48,359 nt of DNA from Pyrinomonadaceae bacterium (GTDB lineage: Bacteria > Acidobacteriota > Blastocatellia > Pyrinomonadales > Pyrinomonadaceae), in assembly GCA_019186825.1 (NCBI GenBank), contig JABARP010000009.1, forward strand, positions 1 through 48,359, given 5' to 3'. The notes under the pieces are model-generated. The model had not been told where the DNA came from. It searched no databases and saw only the letters and a list, made by a program, of their open reading frames with translations. Within the stretch, counting starts at the first letter, position 1; each line of letters begins with the position of its first letter. Of the stretch, positions 1 to 7,887 are shown piece by piece. A program made the translations under genes and the position numbers.

Positions 1-118
1 GCTACGTCCCGATATGACGATTGTCTAGGTTAAGTTTCGGCCGCAAAAATGTCAAATAATTGGCCAACGAGATACTATTATTCCGGCGACGGCAGGAGAT
101 TCTTATTTGAGGACTAGA

Positions 119-592
119 TCAGCGGGTGCGGGCGAGCATTTCGCGGAGCTCGATGAGGTGGACGGCGAGTTTTCGAAGGGCTTTTCGCTGCTCGTCGGAA
201 AGGCCCGTGGACGCCGCGGCAGATTCGATGACACTGCTATCCGGGAGATCGTCGAACAGTGTCGGAACGTCCGAGACCGGGGCCTTGGTGCTTGGCTTAA
301 CGGCGGGGGCCTCGTCAGCAGGTTTCTGCGGAGCACGTGATTCGGCCTGGAGCTTCTGCCGTGCACCGGCGATCGTGAACATCTCCTTATATAGAAGCTG
401 TTTGATCTTTAGTGCGACCTCGACATCCTTGCGCCGATAGCTGCGCTGGCCCGATTTATTCTTTTGCGGCGAGAATGTCGGAAACTCCGTTTCCCAGTAT
501 CGGAGCACGTGCGCCTGGACTCCTACGAGCTCGCACACCTCGCCGATCTTGAAAAAGATCTTATCGGGAATTACGTTATCCACAGCCGTCAT
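119..592 (-). CDS. MerR-family transcriptional regulator
   Basis: A 157-residue protein with an N-terminal MerR-type winged helix-turn-helix at about residues 12-80. The frame opens with [15 protein letters not shown], followed by [11 protein letters not shown] and the wing [11 protein letters not shown], the hallmark order of this DNA-binding domain. After residue 85 comes a Pro/Ala-rich linker and a short helical tail rich in Leu, Arg and Glu (about 130-157) that could pair two monomers. No metal-binding cysteine cluster is visible, so a metal-sensing role is not supported. It resembles the small MerR proteins found near translation and DNA-bending genes in many bacteria, but the effector is unknown. 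It is divergent from thiL across 83 bases. The family is well supported; the target is not. Confidence 0.85.
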   Translation of the reverse strand: MTAVDNVIPDKIFFKIGEVCELVGVQAHVLRYWETEFPTFSPQKNKSGQRSYRRKDVEVALKIKQLLYKEMFTIAGARQKLQAESRAPQKPADEAPAVKPSTKAPVSDVPTLFDDLPDSSVIESAAASTGLSDEQRKALRKLAVHLIELREMLARTR

Positions 593-593
593 T

Positions 594-624
594 TTGGAGA
601 AATTGTGTTAAGGTTTTCTATAAT
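594..624 (+). promoter_or_regulatory. possible promoter of thiL
   Basis: A perfect TATAAT at 619-624 lies 51 bases before the thiL start. The best upstream element is TTGGAG at 594-599, with a long 19-base spacer, so only the -10 element is convincing. The AT-rich core reads partly as TATTAT on the other strand, so it may also serve the divergent MerR gene. Confidence 0.35.
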
Positions 625-675
625 ACAGCCGGGCGTTATTGTATGAATTTACAAGACTTGTGTCAATAGGAAGGT

Positions 676-1638
676 ATGCGGGGCGAATTCGACTTCATAA
701 ATTACATTAAGGAGCGTCACAAACTTAAAGCAATAGGTGATGACTGCTCCGTCATTCCGACCGATGGCCTTACAGATCAACTATTTACGGTCGATCTGCT
801 CATCGAGAATGTAGATTTTCGCCTCGATTGGACGACACCTTCGTTTTTAGGGCACAAGGCCCTCGCCGTTTCCCTCTCGGACGTCGCCGCAATGGGCGGA
901 ACGCCTAAATTTGCACTGCTTTCGCTCGGGCTGCCTGACAGCCTGTGGAAAACTTCGTTCCTAGATGAGTTCTACGAAGGATGGCATTCGCTCGCAGGCA
1001 CGTACGGCGTCGAGCTGGCCGGTGGCGATATCTCAAAGGCAGGCGAATTGGTGATCGATTCTTTCGTCATCGGTGAGGTTCCGCGTGGCAAAGCACTGCT
1101 CCGGTCCGGGGCAAAACCCGGCGATCTGATCTTCGTAACCGGCGAACTTGGTGGGGCATCGCTCGGCCTTTCGCTATTGGAGAATGGCATGCGGCCTGGC
1201 GACGAGCTTGCAGATTTCCACAGAGACGCGATCCTTCGCCAGCTTAAACCCACGCCGCAAGTCGCCATCGGCAAGTCGCTGTTAGAAAACCAGTTAGCAA
1301 CATCGGCCATAGATCTGAGTGACGGCATTTCGTCGGACCTTTTCCACATCTGCCAGGCAAGCAATGTTGGTGCGATACTCGACGCCTCGAACCTTCCAAT
1401 CGCAAAGGAAGCGACGCTCGAGATGGCACTGAACGGCGGCGAGGATTTCGAACTTCTCTTCACCGTTCCCCCGGAACGACGGCTCAACGCTCAGCAGCTC
1501 GGCTGCACCGAGGTCGGCAAGATCGCGGACAACAGCGATGGAATTCGCGTACAGATCGACAGCGAAACTCGGCCGCTCGTTCCGCGAGGTTTCGAACATT
1601 TCAGGCGCCAACAACGCGGCGACCGGGGCGATCCCTAA
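676..1638 (+). CDS. thiL: thiamine-monophosphate kinase ThiL
   Basis: ThiL phosphorylates thiamine monophosphate with ATP to make thiamine diphosphate, the cofactor used by the pyruvate dehydrogenase E1 encoded further along this window. The 320-residue protein has the AIR-synthase-like fold signatures: IGDDCSVI near residue 20, VSLSDVAAMGG near 86, LAGGDIS near 115, a central VTGELGGASLGL, AIDLSDGISSDL near 210 and NGGEDFELLFTV near 255. It ends in the usual GFEHFR followed by a short extra basic tail. The ATG is preceded by AGGAAGG at close spacing. It stands as a single gene between the divergent MerR gene and the HNH gene. Confidence 0.93.
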   Translation: MRGEFDFINYIKERHKLKAIGDDCSVIPTDGLTDQLFTVDLLIENVDFRLDWTTPSFLGHKALAVSLSDVAAMGGTPKFALLSLGLPDSLWKTSFLDEFYEGWHSLAGTYGVELAGGDISKAGELVIDSFVIGEVPRGKALLRSGAKPGDLIFVTGELGGASLGLSLLENGMRPGDELADFHRDAILRQLKPTPQVAIGKSLLENQLATSAIDLSDGISSDLFHICQASNVGAILDASNLPIAKEATLEMALNGGEDFELLFTVPPERRLNAQQLGCTEVGKIADNSDGIRVQIDSETRPLVPRGFEHFRRQQRGDRGDP

Positions 1639-1772
1639 GGCCACCTTATCCCCAAATAACCGCACATATTGTTTCGCTCACGCGGGCGACGACAACAGAT
1701 TGTGCTTGCGTTATTTCGTAGAATAGGAGTAAATTTGGACTTTGGACGAACGAACAGGGCCGTGGGCTCCCA

Positions 1773-1800
1773 AGATATTCGCTTTTCACGGCGAATATCT
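1773..1800. other. 10-bp perfect hairpin in the thiL-HNH gap
   Basis: AGATATTCGC at 1773-1782 and GCGAATATCT at 1791-1800 form a perfect stem with an 8-base loop. No T tract follows on the plus strand, so it is a weak terminator candidate for thiL. It lies 53 bases before the HNH start codon and could equally be a leader structure or protein site. Confidence 0.5.
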
Positions 1801-1853
1801 AACGGCACACAGGTAAATCTGATCTCGATCTTAATAATGGAGGCCGCACGAAC

Positions 1854-2414
1854 TTGCTGACCGGACGCGTATTGCTGTTGAACTTTTCGTATGAACCGCT
1901 CGGAACGGTCGGTGTCGCGCGCGCCGTCTGCTTGTGGTTCCGCGGAGCTGTCTTCGTTGAAGAGAACGACGGTGAGAACGTTCTGCATTCGCCTTCGACG
2001 GTCTTCCCTGTGCCGTCCGTGATCCGCTTGCGGCATTACATTCACCTTCGCCGCCGAACCAGCGAGAATTCGATGAAGCGCGCACGTATCTACATTCGCG
2101 ACCGCTATCGCTGCCAGTATTGCGGTGACCATCGTCACGCAAAGGATCTGACGCTCGACCACATTCTGCCCCGTGCACAAGGCGGCGAGCACACTCCGCA
2201 GAACCTCGTGACCGCGTGCGTCAAATGCAACCAGCGAAAAGGCAACCGCACGCCGGAGCAAGCGCGTATGCCCCTCCTGACGTCGCAAAAGCTGCTTCGC
2301 CTTGGGCTCGATCACGTCCTGCTTTGCCACTACGCCGAGTCGCGTCCTGAATGGAAGAAGTACCTTTTCATCGACGAGGACGGCGACGACGAAAGACTCA
2401 GGGCCGTCGCCTAA
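1854..2414 (+). CDS. HNH endonuclease family protein
   Basis: A 186-residue protein whose centre (about residues 75-135) is an HNH nuclease with structural cysteines: YRCQYCG, then LTLDHILPRAQGG with the catalytic DH, then TACVKCNQRKGN with the second CxxC and the closing N. The start is a TTG at 1854, chosen because GGAGG at 1839-1843 lies ten bases upstream and the following residues (LTGRVLLLNFSYEPL) match the usual beginning of this bacterial family. Such stand-alone proteins are widespread on chromosomes of cyanobacteria and acidobacteria, not tied to a mobile element, and their role is undefined. No intron or phage genes are nearby. Confidence 0.85.
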   Translation: MLTGRVLLLNFSYEPLGTVGVARAVCLWFRGAVFVEENDGENVLHSPSTVFPVPSVIRLRHYIHLRRRTSENSMKRARIYIRDRYRCQYCGDHRHAKDLTLDHILPRAQGGEHTPQNLVTACVKCNQRKGNRTPEQARMPLLTSQKLLRLGLDHVLLCHYAESRPEWKKYLFIDEDGDDERLRAVA

Positions 2415-2461
2415 TGCGAAAGGCGCTCGCAAGATAAACCAACACGACAAAAACCCTTCGT

Positions 2462-2495
2462 GCACTATCGCATGAGACACGATCTGCGATAGTGC
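2462..2495. other. 11-bp perfect hairpin after the HNH gene
   Basis: GCACTATCGCA at 2462-2472 and TGCGATAGTGC at 2485-2495 form a perfect 11-bp stem with a 12-base loop. It is followed by GTAATATTTTG rather than a clean T run. It probably acts as the 3' end of the HNH transcript, but an operator role for the next gene is also possible. Confidence 0.5.
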
Positions 2496-2565
2496 CCGTG
2501 TAATATTTTGCTTCCCATGAGCCGACGAGCTCGGCACGTGTGGATGATACTTGAACCGTAGATCT

Positions 2566-2997
2566 ATGAACGCAACGCGATCGGAAAAATATAGTAGCGA
2601 AGACGAGATAGTTCGCCTTGTCAAAGATTTCGAGGAGTGCACGATCACCCGCGAAGCGTGGAAGCATCGCGAACATCTGGTCGTCGCGCTCTACTACGTT
2701 TCAAAATTTGATCTGGCCATTGCAACAAAACGTATGCGTCGCGGCATCTTACGCTTGCTCGAACACGGATTTGGTATCGATCTCGAGAAAGAGATGCCTT
2801 ATCACGAGACGCTGACCATCTTCTGGATGCGCACCGTCCACAGCTTCTGGTCAGAGCGACGCGACCGGCCGCTTTCGTCGATCGCCGCCGAGATGATCGC
2901 AAGTCTCGATAAGGATCTTCCATTAAGGTCGTACACGCGAGAGTATCTTTTCTCGGACGACGCAAGGAAACGATTCGTGGAGCCTGATCTTCCTTGA
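2566..2997 (+). CDS. conserved hypothetical protein
   Basis: I do not recognise a named family. The frame encodes 143 residues from ATG 2566 (a TTG at 2551 would add five). It is soluble and largely helical, with no signal peptide or membrane segment. Its most distinctive stretch is EAWKHREHLVVALYYVSKF near residue 33, where an HxxHL pattern sits in a helix. A long Arg/Leu-rich helix and a WMRTVHSFW segment follow. The two histidines could bind metal, but nothing else confirms this. No strong ribosome binding site precedes either start. It lies between the HNH gene and a TonB-C-like gene on the same strand. Confidence 0.6.
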   Translation: MNATRSEKYSSEDEIVRLVKDFEECTITREAWKHREHLVVALYYVSKFDLAIATKRMRRGILRLLEHGFGIDLEKEMPYHETLTIFWMRTVHSFWSERRDRPLSSIAAEMIASLDKDLPLRSYTREYLFSDDARKRFVEPDLP

Positions 2998-3038
2998 ACG
3001 GATAACGCAGCAGGCTTCGAGCAAATGAGGTTGACCAA

Positions 3039-3854
3039 ATGCCCAGATCAAAACTGATCCTTTTGCTCGCGGTCCTATTGATGGCGTTGTGTGTTTCGGC
3101 AGCCCGCGCTCAGGATGATGATGACGAGGGCGATGATGTCGATATTGAGCTCATTCCAAACATCGTCCAATGTGTCGCACCAACGGCCTATAAATTCGAC
3201 GAGGCTCAGTTTGCGGACACAAAAAACCTCGACCGCGTAATTCGTGACTATCGCGAAACGCTCTACGCGATGCCGGCAGAAGCGAAAGGAATCATCTATG
3301 TTTACGGCGGCCAGATGTCGCGGTTTGACGAGATCGCCGAGATCACAAAAACGGTCGAAGGCAAGGTCGGCCTCGGGAACAGCCCCAGTTCAAAAGTGGC
3401 TTTCGTAAATGGCGGCTATCGCCGTACGGCTGCGGTCGAATTTACGATCGTACCGCTTGACTGCAGCAAGACGCTTGGCGCCTCGCCGGATATCACTATT
3501 GAGGACGTCCGGTTCGAAGAATTTCCTGCTGCCGAAAGCGTTCGTTTATCGCGTGACGATCCCCGAAACCAGGTTTCAAACGAGGTCTTCGGAAAGTGCG
3601 GAGCTGCGGCAATGGCAATGGGCGTCTGCCGCGAATCGATGCAGGTTGAGGTCTTCGTCGCTGTCGATAAAACGGGCACCGTTCGGTTTGTCAAAGAGAT
3701 CGGCGGGCATCCGCTCCTGCGTGCCGCCGCTGTTTTCGCAGCAAAACAGTGGAAATTCCGTCCCCTCCTGGTTGCCGGTATGCCAAAGAACTTTGTCGGT
3801 GTTATCTTAGTAAGGTTTCCTCCGGAAACACACCCGATGATAGTCGACGAATGA
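3039..3854 (+). CDS. secreted protein with TonB C-terminal-like domain
   Basis: A 271-residue exported protein. Residues 1-24 form a signal peptide (basic start, hydrophobic LILLLAVLLMALCVSAARA, then an acidic run of Asp/Glu). The middle (about 40-170) resembles the periplasmic domains found in acidobacterial secreted proteins, including a YVYGGQ strand. The last 70 residues have the TonB_C pattern: VEVFVAVDKTGTVRFVKEI, then HPLLRAAAVFAAKQWKFRP and a closing beta strand VGVILVRF. There is no N-terminal membrane anchor with a Pro-rich spacer, so it is not a classical TonB. The stop overlaps the cysS start by four bases (ATGA), which suggests translational coupling. Confidence 0.75.
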   Translation: MPRSKLILLLAVLLMALCVSAARAQDDDDEGDDVDIELIPNIVQCVAPTAYKFDEAQFADTKNLDRVIRDYRETLYAMPAEAKGIIYVYGGQMSRFDEIAEITKTVEGKVGLGNSPSSKVAFVNGGYRRTAAVEFTIVPLDCSKTLGASPDITIEDVRFEEFPAAESVRLSRDDPRNQVSNEVFGKCGAAAMAMGVCRESMQVEVFVAVDKTGTVRFVKEIGGHPLLRAAAVFAAKQWKFRPLLVAGMPKNFVGVILVRFPPETHPMIVDE

Positions 3855-5263
3855 TGCTCAAACTTTTTAACACGCTTACTCGCCAGCTAGAGGAATTCGT
3901 GCCGCTTGAGGACGGCAAAGTGCGGATGTACATCTGCGGGCCGACCGTTTGGAATTTCGCACACATCGGCAACTTTCGAACGTTCATCTTCGGCGACGTT
4001 CTGCGGCGGTATCTGAAGTACAAAGGTTATAGCCTGACGCACGTCTTTAACCTTACGGATATCGACGACCGCATCATCAACGAATCGGCTGCCCGAAATA
4101 TCTCGATCGACGAATTCACAGCACCGTACATCACGTACTTTTGGGAAGATTTTGATGCGCTCGGCAACGAACGGCCGGAAGTGACGCCGCGTGCGACAGA
4201 GCACATCGCTGAGATGATCGACATCATCGCAAAGCTCATCGAGAACGGCCACGCATACGAATCTGACGGTTCGATCTACTATCGGATCGCCGCGTTTCCC
4301 GAATACGGCAAACTTTCGAAGATCAGTTTTGAAGGCAACATCGCCGGCGGCAGCGACCGCGTCGATACGGACAAATACGAGAAAGAGGACGCGCGTGATT
4401 TCGCCCTTTGGAAGCTCGTCGGCGAAGGTGAGAATCCCGGCTGGGACGCTCCATTCGGACGCGGCCGTCCGGGCTGGCACATCGAATGCTCGGCGATGTC
4501 GATGAAGTATCTCGGGGAAACCTTCGACCTGCACGCGGGTGGAATGGACCTGCAGTTTCCGCATCACGAGAACGAGATCGCACAAAGCGAAGGCGCGACC
4601 GGCAAGCTTTTTTCAAAGTATTGGGTGCACAGCGAATTCCTAAAGATCGACGACGTTACGATGTCAAAATCGAAGGGAAATTTCTTCACCTTTCGCGACC
4701 TTCGCGAGCAGGGTTATTCGCCGCTCGCGATCCGATATTTGCTGCTCTCGGTTCCCTATCGTAAACAGTTGAATTTTACGTTCGAAGGATTAAAGGCAGC
4801 AGAATCCACGACCGAACGCCTGCGGAATTTCAGCGCGCTTGTTCGCGAAGCCGCGCCGGTTCAGTCTAATGGCGACGCGGAAACCTCGGCTCGCGCTTGC
4901 GTCGCGCAGGCTCTCGAAAAGTTCGAGACGGCGATGGACGACGACCTCAACACGGCCGCCGCGCTTGCCGCGATCCACGACATGGTGCGCGAGGTCAACA
5001 CTATACTTGCCGCAAACGGCCTGTCGGAAGAGGACAAGGCCGCGGTGCTCGATGCGGTCGAAAAATTCGATTCCGTGCTTGGTATCTTTGGAAAAGAGAG
5101 CGGCGAACTTCTGGACGAAGCGGTCGAGGCTCTGATCGCCGAGCGTCAAGACGCGCGGCGGCATCGGAACTTCGCACGTTCGGACGAAATTCGCGACGAG
5201 CTCGCCGCAAAGGGCATCATTCTCGAAGATACAAAGGACGGAATGCGCTGGCGGCGAAAGTGA
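3851..5263 (+). CDS. cysS: cysteinyl-tRNA synthetase
   Basis: Class I aminoacyl-tRNA synthetase that charges tRNA-Cys. The 470-residue length is typical. It shows the first zinc ligand in MYICGPTVW, the HIGH-type motif AHIGNFRTF, the other zinc ligands in HIECSAMSMKYLG and FPHHENEIAQSE, and the KMSKS motif as TMSKSKGN, followed by the helical DALR-like domain and the RxxxNFARSDEIRDEL tail. An in-frame extension upstream would run into the preceding gene, so the start is the ATG at 3851 (a second ATG follows directly at 3854), overlapping the previous stop. It ends one base from the convergent cysteine dioxygenase gene. Confidence 0.96.
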   Translation: MMLKLFNTLTRQLEEFVPLEDGKVRMYICGPTVWNFAHIGNFRTFIFGDVLRRYLKYKGYSLTHVFNLTDIDDRIINESAARNISIDEFTAPYITYFWEDFDALGNERPEVTPRATEHIAEMIDIIAKLIENGHAYESDGSIYYRIAAFPEYGKLSKISFEGNIAGGSDRVDTDKYEKEDARDFALWKLVGEGENPGWDAPFGRGRPGWHIECSAMSMKYLGETFDLHAGGMDLQFPHHENEIAQSEGATGKLFSKYWVHSEFLKIDDVTMSKSKGNFFTFRDLREQGYSPLAIRYLLLSVPYRKQLNFTFEGLKAAESTTERLRNFSALVREAAPVQSNGDAETSARACVAQALEKFETAMDDDLNTAAALAAIHDMVREVNTILAANGLSEEDKAAVLDAVEKFDSVLGIFGKESGELLDEAVEALIAERQDARRHRNFARSDEIRDELAAKGIILEDTKDGMRWRRK

Positions 5264-5264
5264 T

Positions 5265-5846
5265 CTAGCGCGTCGCCGAAACGCCCGGGCAGAGCTCGCC
5301 GTCAATGCTCGTATAGTTCAGAAGAACTTCCTTGTAAGTATTGCTGTCTCTGCAATACGAGAGGCAGCGGTCGTAGGGTTTTGAATAGATGTGTATGCTC
5401 ACGGCACGCTCGTCAAATTCGGCGAGGTTGAGCACCTGATGGATCGGCTCTTCTAGATCGACCTTCGCGGCAAGACAATCCTTTAGCTCGAAGGTCTCGG
5501 TCTCACGCAGCTTGCAGTGCATCTTCGATTCATCGATCTCTTCGACCGCGAAATTCAATCCACGCAACCTTCCGACCGGCACCATCATCCAGCATTTCTG
5601 GTCCCAATGATTATGCACGGTGGACATCTGCCCTTTTTCCCAACAGATCGCCATCATCTCGAACCGTTCGTCTTTGTAGATCAAGTTGCGCGTGTAGAAA
5701 TCCGGGCTCCAATAGAAATACCGTTCGAGCGAAGCCACCGCAACGGGATTTCGCTCGAGAAAATCATAAACATTGTCGGTAACGAATGCTTCGTCAGGTA
5801 TGGCTTTGAGGCCCTCGATCAGGGCCGAAATGGGAACGGGCTGCAT
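5265..5846 (-). CDS. cysteine dioxygenase family protein
   Basis: Likely a non-heme iron enzyme that oxidises cysteine to cysteine sulfinate. The 193-residue cupin shows the first iron-binding motif as TVHNHWDQKCWMMVPVGRLRG and the second as HQVLN, with AVSIHIYSKPYDRCLSYC near the C terminus. The two His of HNH and the later His of HQV match the three-histidine site of cysteine dioxygenases. The spacing and the flanking GRLRGLNF favour true CDO over other thiol dioxygenases, but substrate choice cannot be fixed from sequence. The gene is convergent with cysS and only three bases from the end of dsbD on the same strand, so it is probably cotranscribed downstream of dsbD. Confidence 0.85.
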   Translation of the reverse strand: MQPVPISALIEGLKAIPDEAFVTDNVYDFLERNPVAVASLERYFYWSPDFYTRNLIYKDERFEMMAICWEKGQMSTVHNHWDQKCWMMVPVGRLRGLNFAVEEIDESKMHCKLRETETFELKDCLAAKVDLEEPIHQVLNLAEFDERAVSIHIYSKPYDRCLSYCRDSNTYKEVLLNYTSIDGELCPGVSATR

Positions 5847-5849
5847 AGG

Positions 5850-7736
5850 CTAATTCTTCTTTGATTCGCGCAAAAAGTCAATGAATTCCGTGTGGTTTCT
5901 CGTCAGTCCGGGGAAGGTCGCCCGCGTCCTGCCCTCGGGATCGATTATCGCGTAAAAAGGCAACGCGACCGTGCCGAATCTTTCCTCTTCAAAACGCTGA
6001 TGACGTTCGTAAATTTCGCCCGAACCGTCGGTGTAAAGTTTCGCAAGAACAAATCGTGAAAGCTCTCGCCGCACGTCCTCGCGCGGGAACATATTCGCCT
6101 CCATCCAGCGGCAATTCGTGCACGTATAGCCGGTGAAATCGATGAAAACGGGCTTTCCCTCGCTCCGTGCTTTTACCATCGCGGCTTCGAGATCGTTCTC
6201 GATCCATTTCACTTCGCTGTCGCTTGGCGAAAAGAATTGAGCTTCGCCGGCCTTCGCCGGCGGCAGGAAGGATTCGATCTCGCCGAGTTTCGCTCCGAAA
6301 AGCCCCGTCAAAAGGTAGAACGCGATCGCGAGGCTGCCGATCGACGCTATCAGCCGTACCGCACCGAGCTTCTCAGGCCGCGGATCGTGCGAAAGCTGGA
6401 ACTTGCCCAAAAGATAGATCGCAAGGACGACGAAGATCGCGATCCATATTGCGATAACAACGGGACGCGTGAATATCCCCCAGTGCCAGACAAGATCGAC
6501 GTTCGAGAGGAATTTCATCGCGGCGGCAACTTCGAGAAAGCCCATCGTGACCTTCACAGAGTTCATCCAGCCGCCCGAACGCGGGAGCTGATTCACGAGC
6601 TGCGGTGCAAGCGCCAACACGAAGAACGGCAATGCGAAAACAACCGAGAAAGCGAGCATCCCGACGAGCGGCATCCGCCAATTCCCTTGCGACGCCGAAA
6701 CAAGTATCGTCCCGACGAAAGGCGACGTACAGGTGAACGACGTCAATGTGAACGTCAGGCCCATCAAAAGAGCGCCGATAATGCCACCGCCCTTTCCTTC
6801 CTTCTTGCGCGTAAAGGCATCGAGCTTCGTAAGCCACGCCGAGGGAATCGCGATCTCGTACGCACCGAAAAGGTTGAACGCAAAAAAGAGAAAGATCGCC
6901 GTGATCAGCAGATTTATCCACGGGTTCGCGGCGAAGAGGTTCACGCCCGCCGCGCCGAGAAAGATCGCGAGCAGCATTCCAGCGATCGTGAACGTCGCGA
7001 TTATGCCGAGCGAATAAACGAGAGCGAGCTTTATCGAATGTGAACGGCTTCCGCCTGAATGATTCGCAAAATACGAGACCGTGATCGGGATCATCGGGAA
7101 CACGCATGGCGTGAGCAGCGAGAGCGCGCCGAGCGTGATCGCAAGCCAAATGAATGGCCAGATATCCTGCGGTAACGGAGCTTGCGCGGGTGCGGTCGGC
7201 TGTGTCGAATTCTCCGCGAGGTTCGGAGTTTCTGTCGCCTTTGCAGTTACTCGTTCGGCACCTGCGGCCGTAACGCGCATCGTACGCGGCGGCAGGCAGA
7301 GCGAATCGTTGCACGCCTGGAATCGCACATCAAGCGAAACGCTCTCGATCGACGCATCAGCGGCCGAAGCGAGAGGCACCTTGAACGAGACCTCGTTCGT
7401 GAAAGAACGCGTTTCGAGCGGTTTGCCGTCAACCGTAAAATTCGGATCGGGCCGAACGATCTGCTTCGGACTCTTGGTCTCGCCCTCGACCTTCCATGGC
7501 GAAGCCTCAGTTGCCTTTATCGTGGTTGCGACCGGCCCGCCCGACGGCTGATCGAGAGCATACAAATGCCAGCCTTCTTCGATCGACGCGTTGAGCGAAA
7601 CCTCAATTTTTTGCCCTTTTTCGCTACGCTCGGCCTTCGCTTGAGCGGCGTCAAGACGCCATTTGACCGGATCCTGAGCGCTGACGCCGATCGCGAAGAC
7701 AAATAGCAGAATGGGAAGCAAAAACTTTGGCGCCAT
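5850..7736 (-). CDS. dsbD: thiol:disulfide interchange protein DsbD-like
   Basis: Inner-membrane electron carrier that passes reducing power from cytoplasmic thioredoxin to the periplasm. The 628-residue protein has all three modules. Residues 1-25 are a signal peptide. An N-terminal beta domain carries the cysteine pair in FQACNDSLCLPP. A central membrane domain of about eight helices has cysteines in LTPCVFPMIP and FTCTSPFVG. A C-terminal thioredoxin-like domain carries GYTCTNCRWME (CxxC). The start is the ATG at 7736, directly followed by the export signal; a TTG five codons earlier is possible. It runs into the cysteine dioxygenase gene with a two-base gap. Confidence 0.92.
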   Translation of the reverse strand: MAPKFLLPILLFVFAIGVSAQDPVKWRLDAAQAKAERSEKGQKIEVSLNASIEEGWHLYALDQPSGGPVATTIKATEASPWKVEGETKSPKQIVRPDPNFTVDGKPLETRSFTNEVSFKVPLASAADASIESVSLDVRFQACNDSLCLPPRTMRVTAAGAERVTAKATETPNLAENSTQPTAPAQAPLPQDIWPFIWLAITLGALSLLTPCVFPMIPITVSYFANHSGGSRSHSIKLALVYSLGIIATFTIAGMLLAIFLGAAGVNLFAANPWINLLITAIFLFFAFNLFGAYEIAIPSAWLTKLDAFTRKKEGKGGGIIGALLMGLTFTLTSFTCTSPFVGTILVSASQGNWRMPLVGMLAFSVVFALPFFVLALAPQLVNQLPRSGGWMNSVKVTMGFLEVAAAMKFLSNVDLVWHWGIFTRPVVIAIWIAIFVVLAIYLLGKFQLSHDPRPEKLGAVRLIASIGSLAIAFYLLTGLFGAKLGEIESFLPPAKAGEAQFFSPSDSEVKWIENDLEAAMVKARSEGKPVFIDFTGYTCTNCRWMEANMFPREDVRRELSRFVLAKLYTDGSGEIYERHQRFEEERFGTVALPFYAIIDPEGRTRATFPGLTRNHTEFIDFLRESKKN

Positions 7737-7797
7737 ACAACCGAAAATCAAACTATACCAAGTTTAGCTGAAACACGCTCTCATCAGCGTTTCATTT

Positions 7798-7826
7798 TTG
7801 CAGTTCTCGCCCGCGTTCCCTATAAT
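7798..7826 (+). promoter_or_regulatory. predicted promoter of pdhA
   Basis: A perfect TATAAT at 7821-7826 lies 17 bases after TTGCAG at 7798-7803. A start near 7833 would give a leader of about 55 bases to the TTG at 7888. It also argues against any upstream start codon. An imperfect stem at about 7770-7795 (TGAAAC...CGCT / AGCG...TTTCA) lies just before it, in the dsbD leader on the other strand. Confidence 0.55.
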
Positions 7827-7887
7827 CAAATGTTCGGGCAAATTATTTATTTTTGCCTATTTACAAGGATTGAGGGAGGATCACATC

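Noticed and set aside
2398..2676. Minus-strand frames across the HNH and hypothetical genes
   Set aside because: They shadow plus-strand genes with known motifs or better codon pattern and have no ribosome binding site.
7770..7800. Terminator-like stem TGAAAC..CGCT/AGCG..TTTCA with T run before pdhA
   Set aside because: There is no plus-strand gene upstream to terminate, and the stem has a bulge. It is more likely part of the dsbD leader region.
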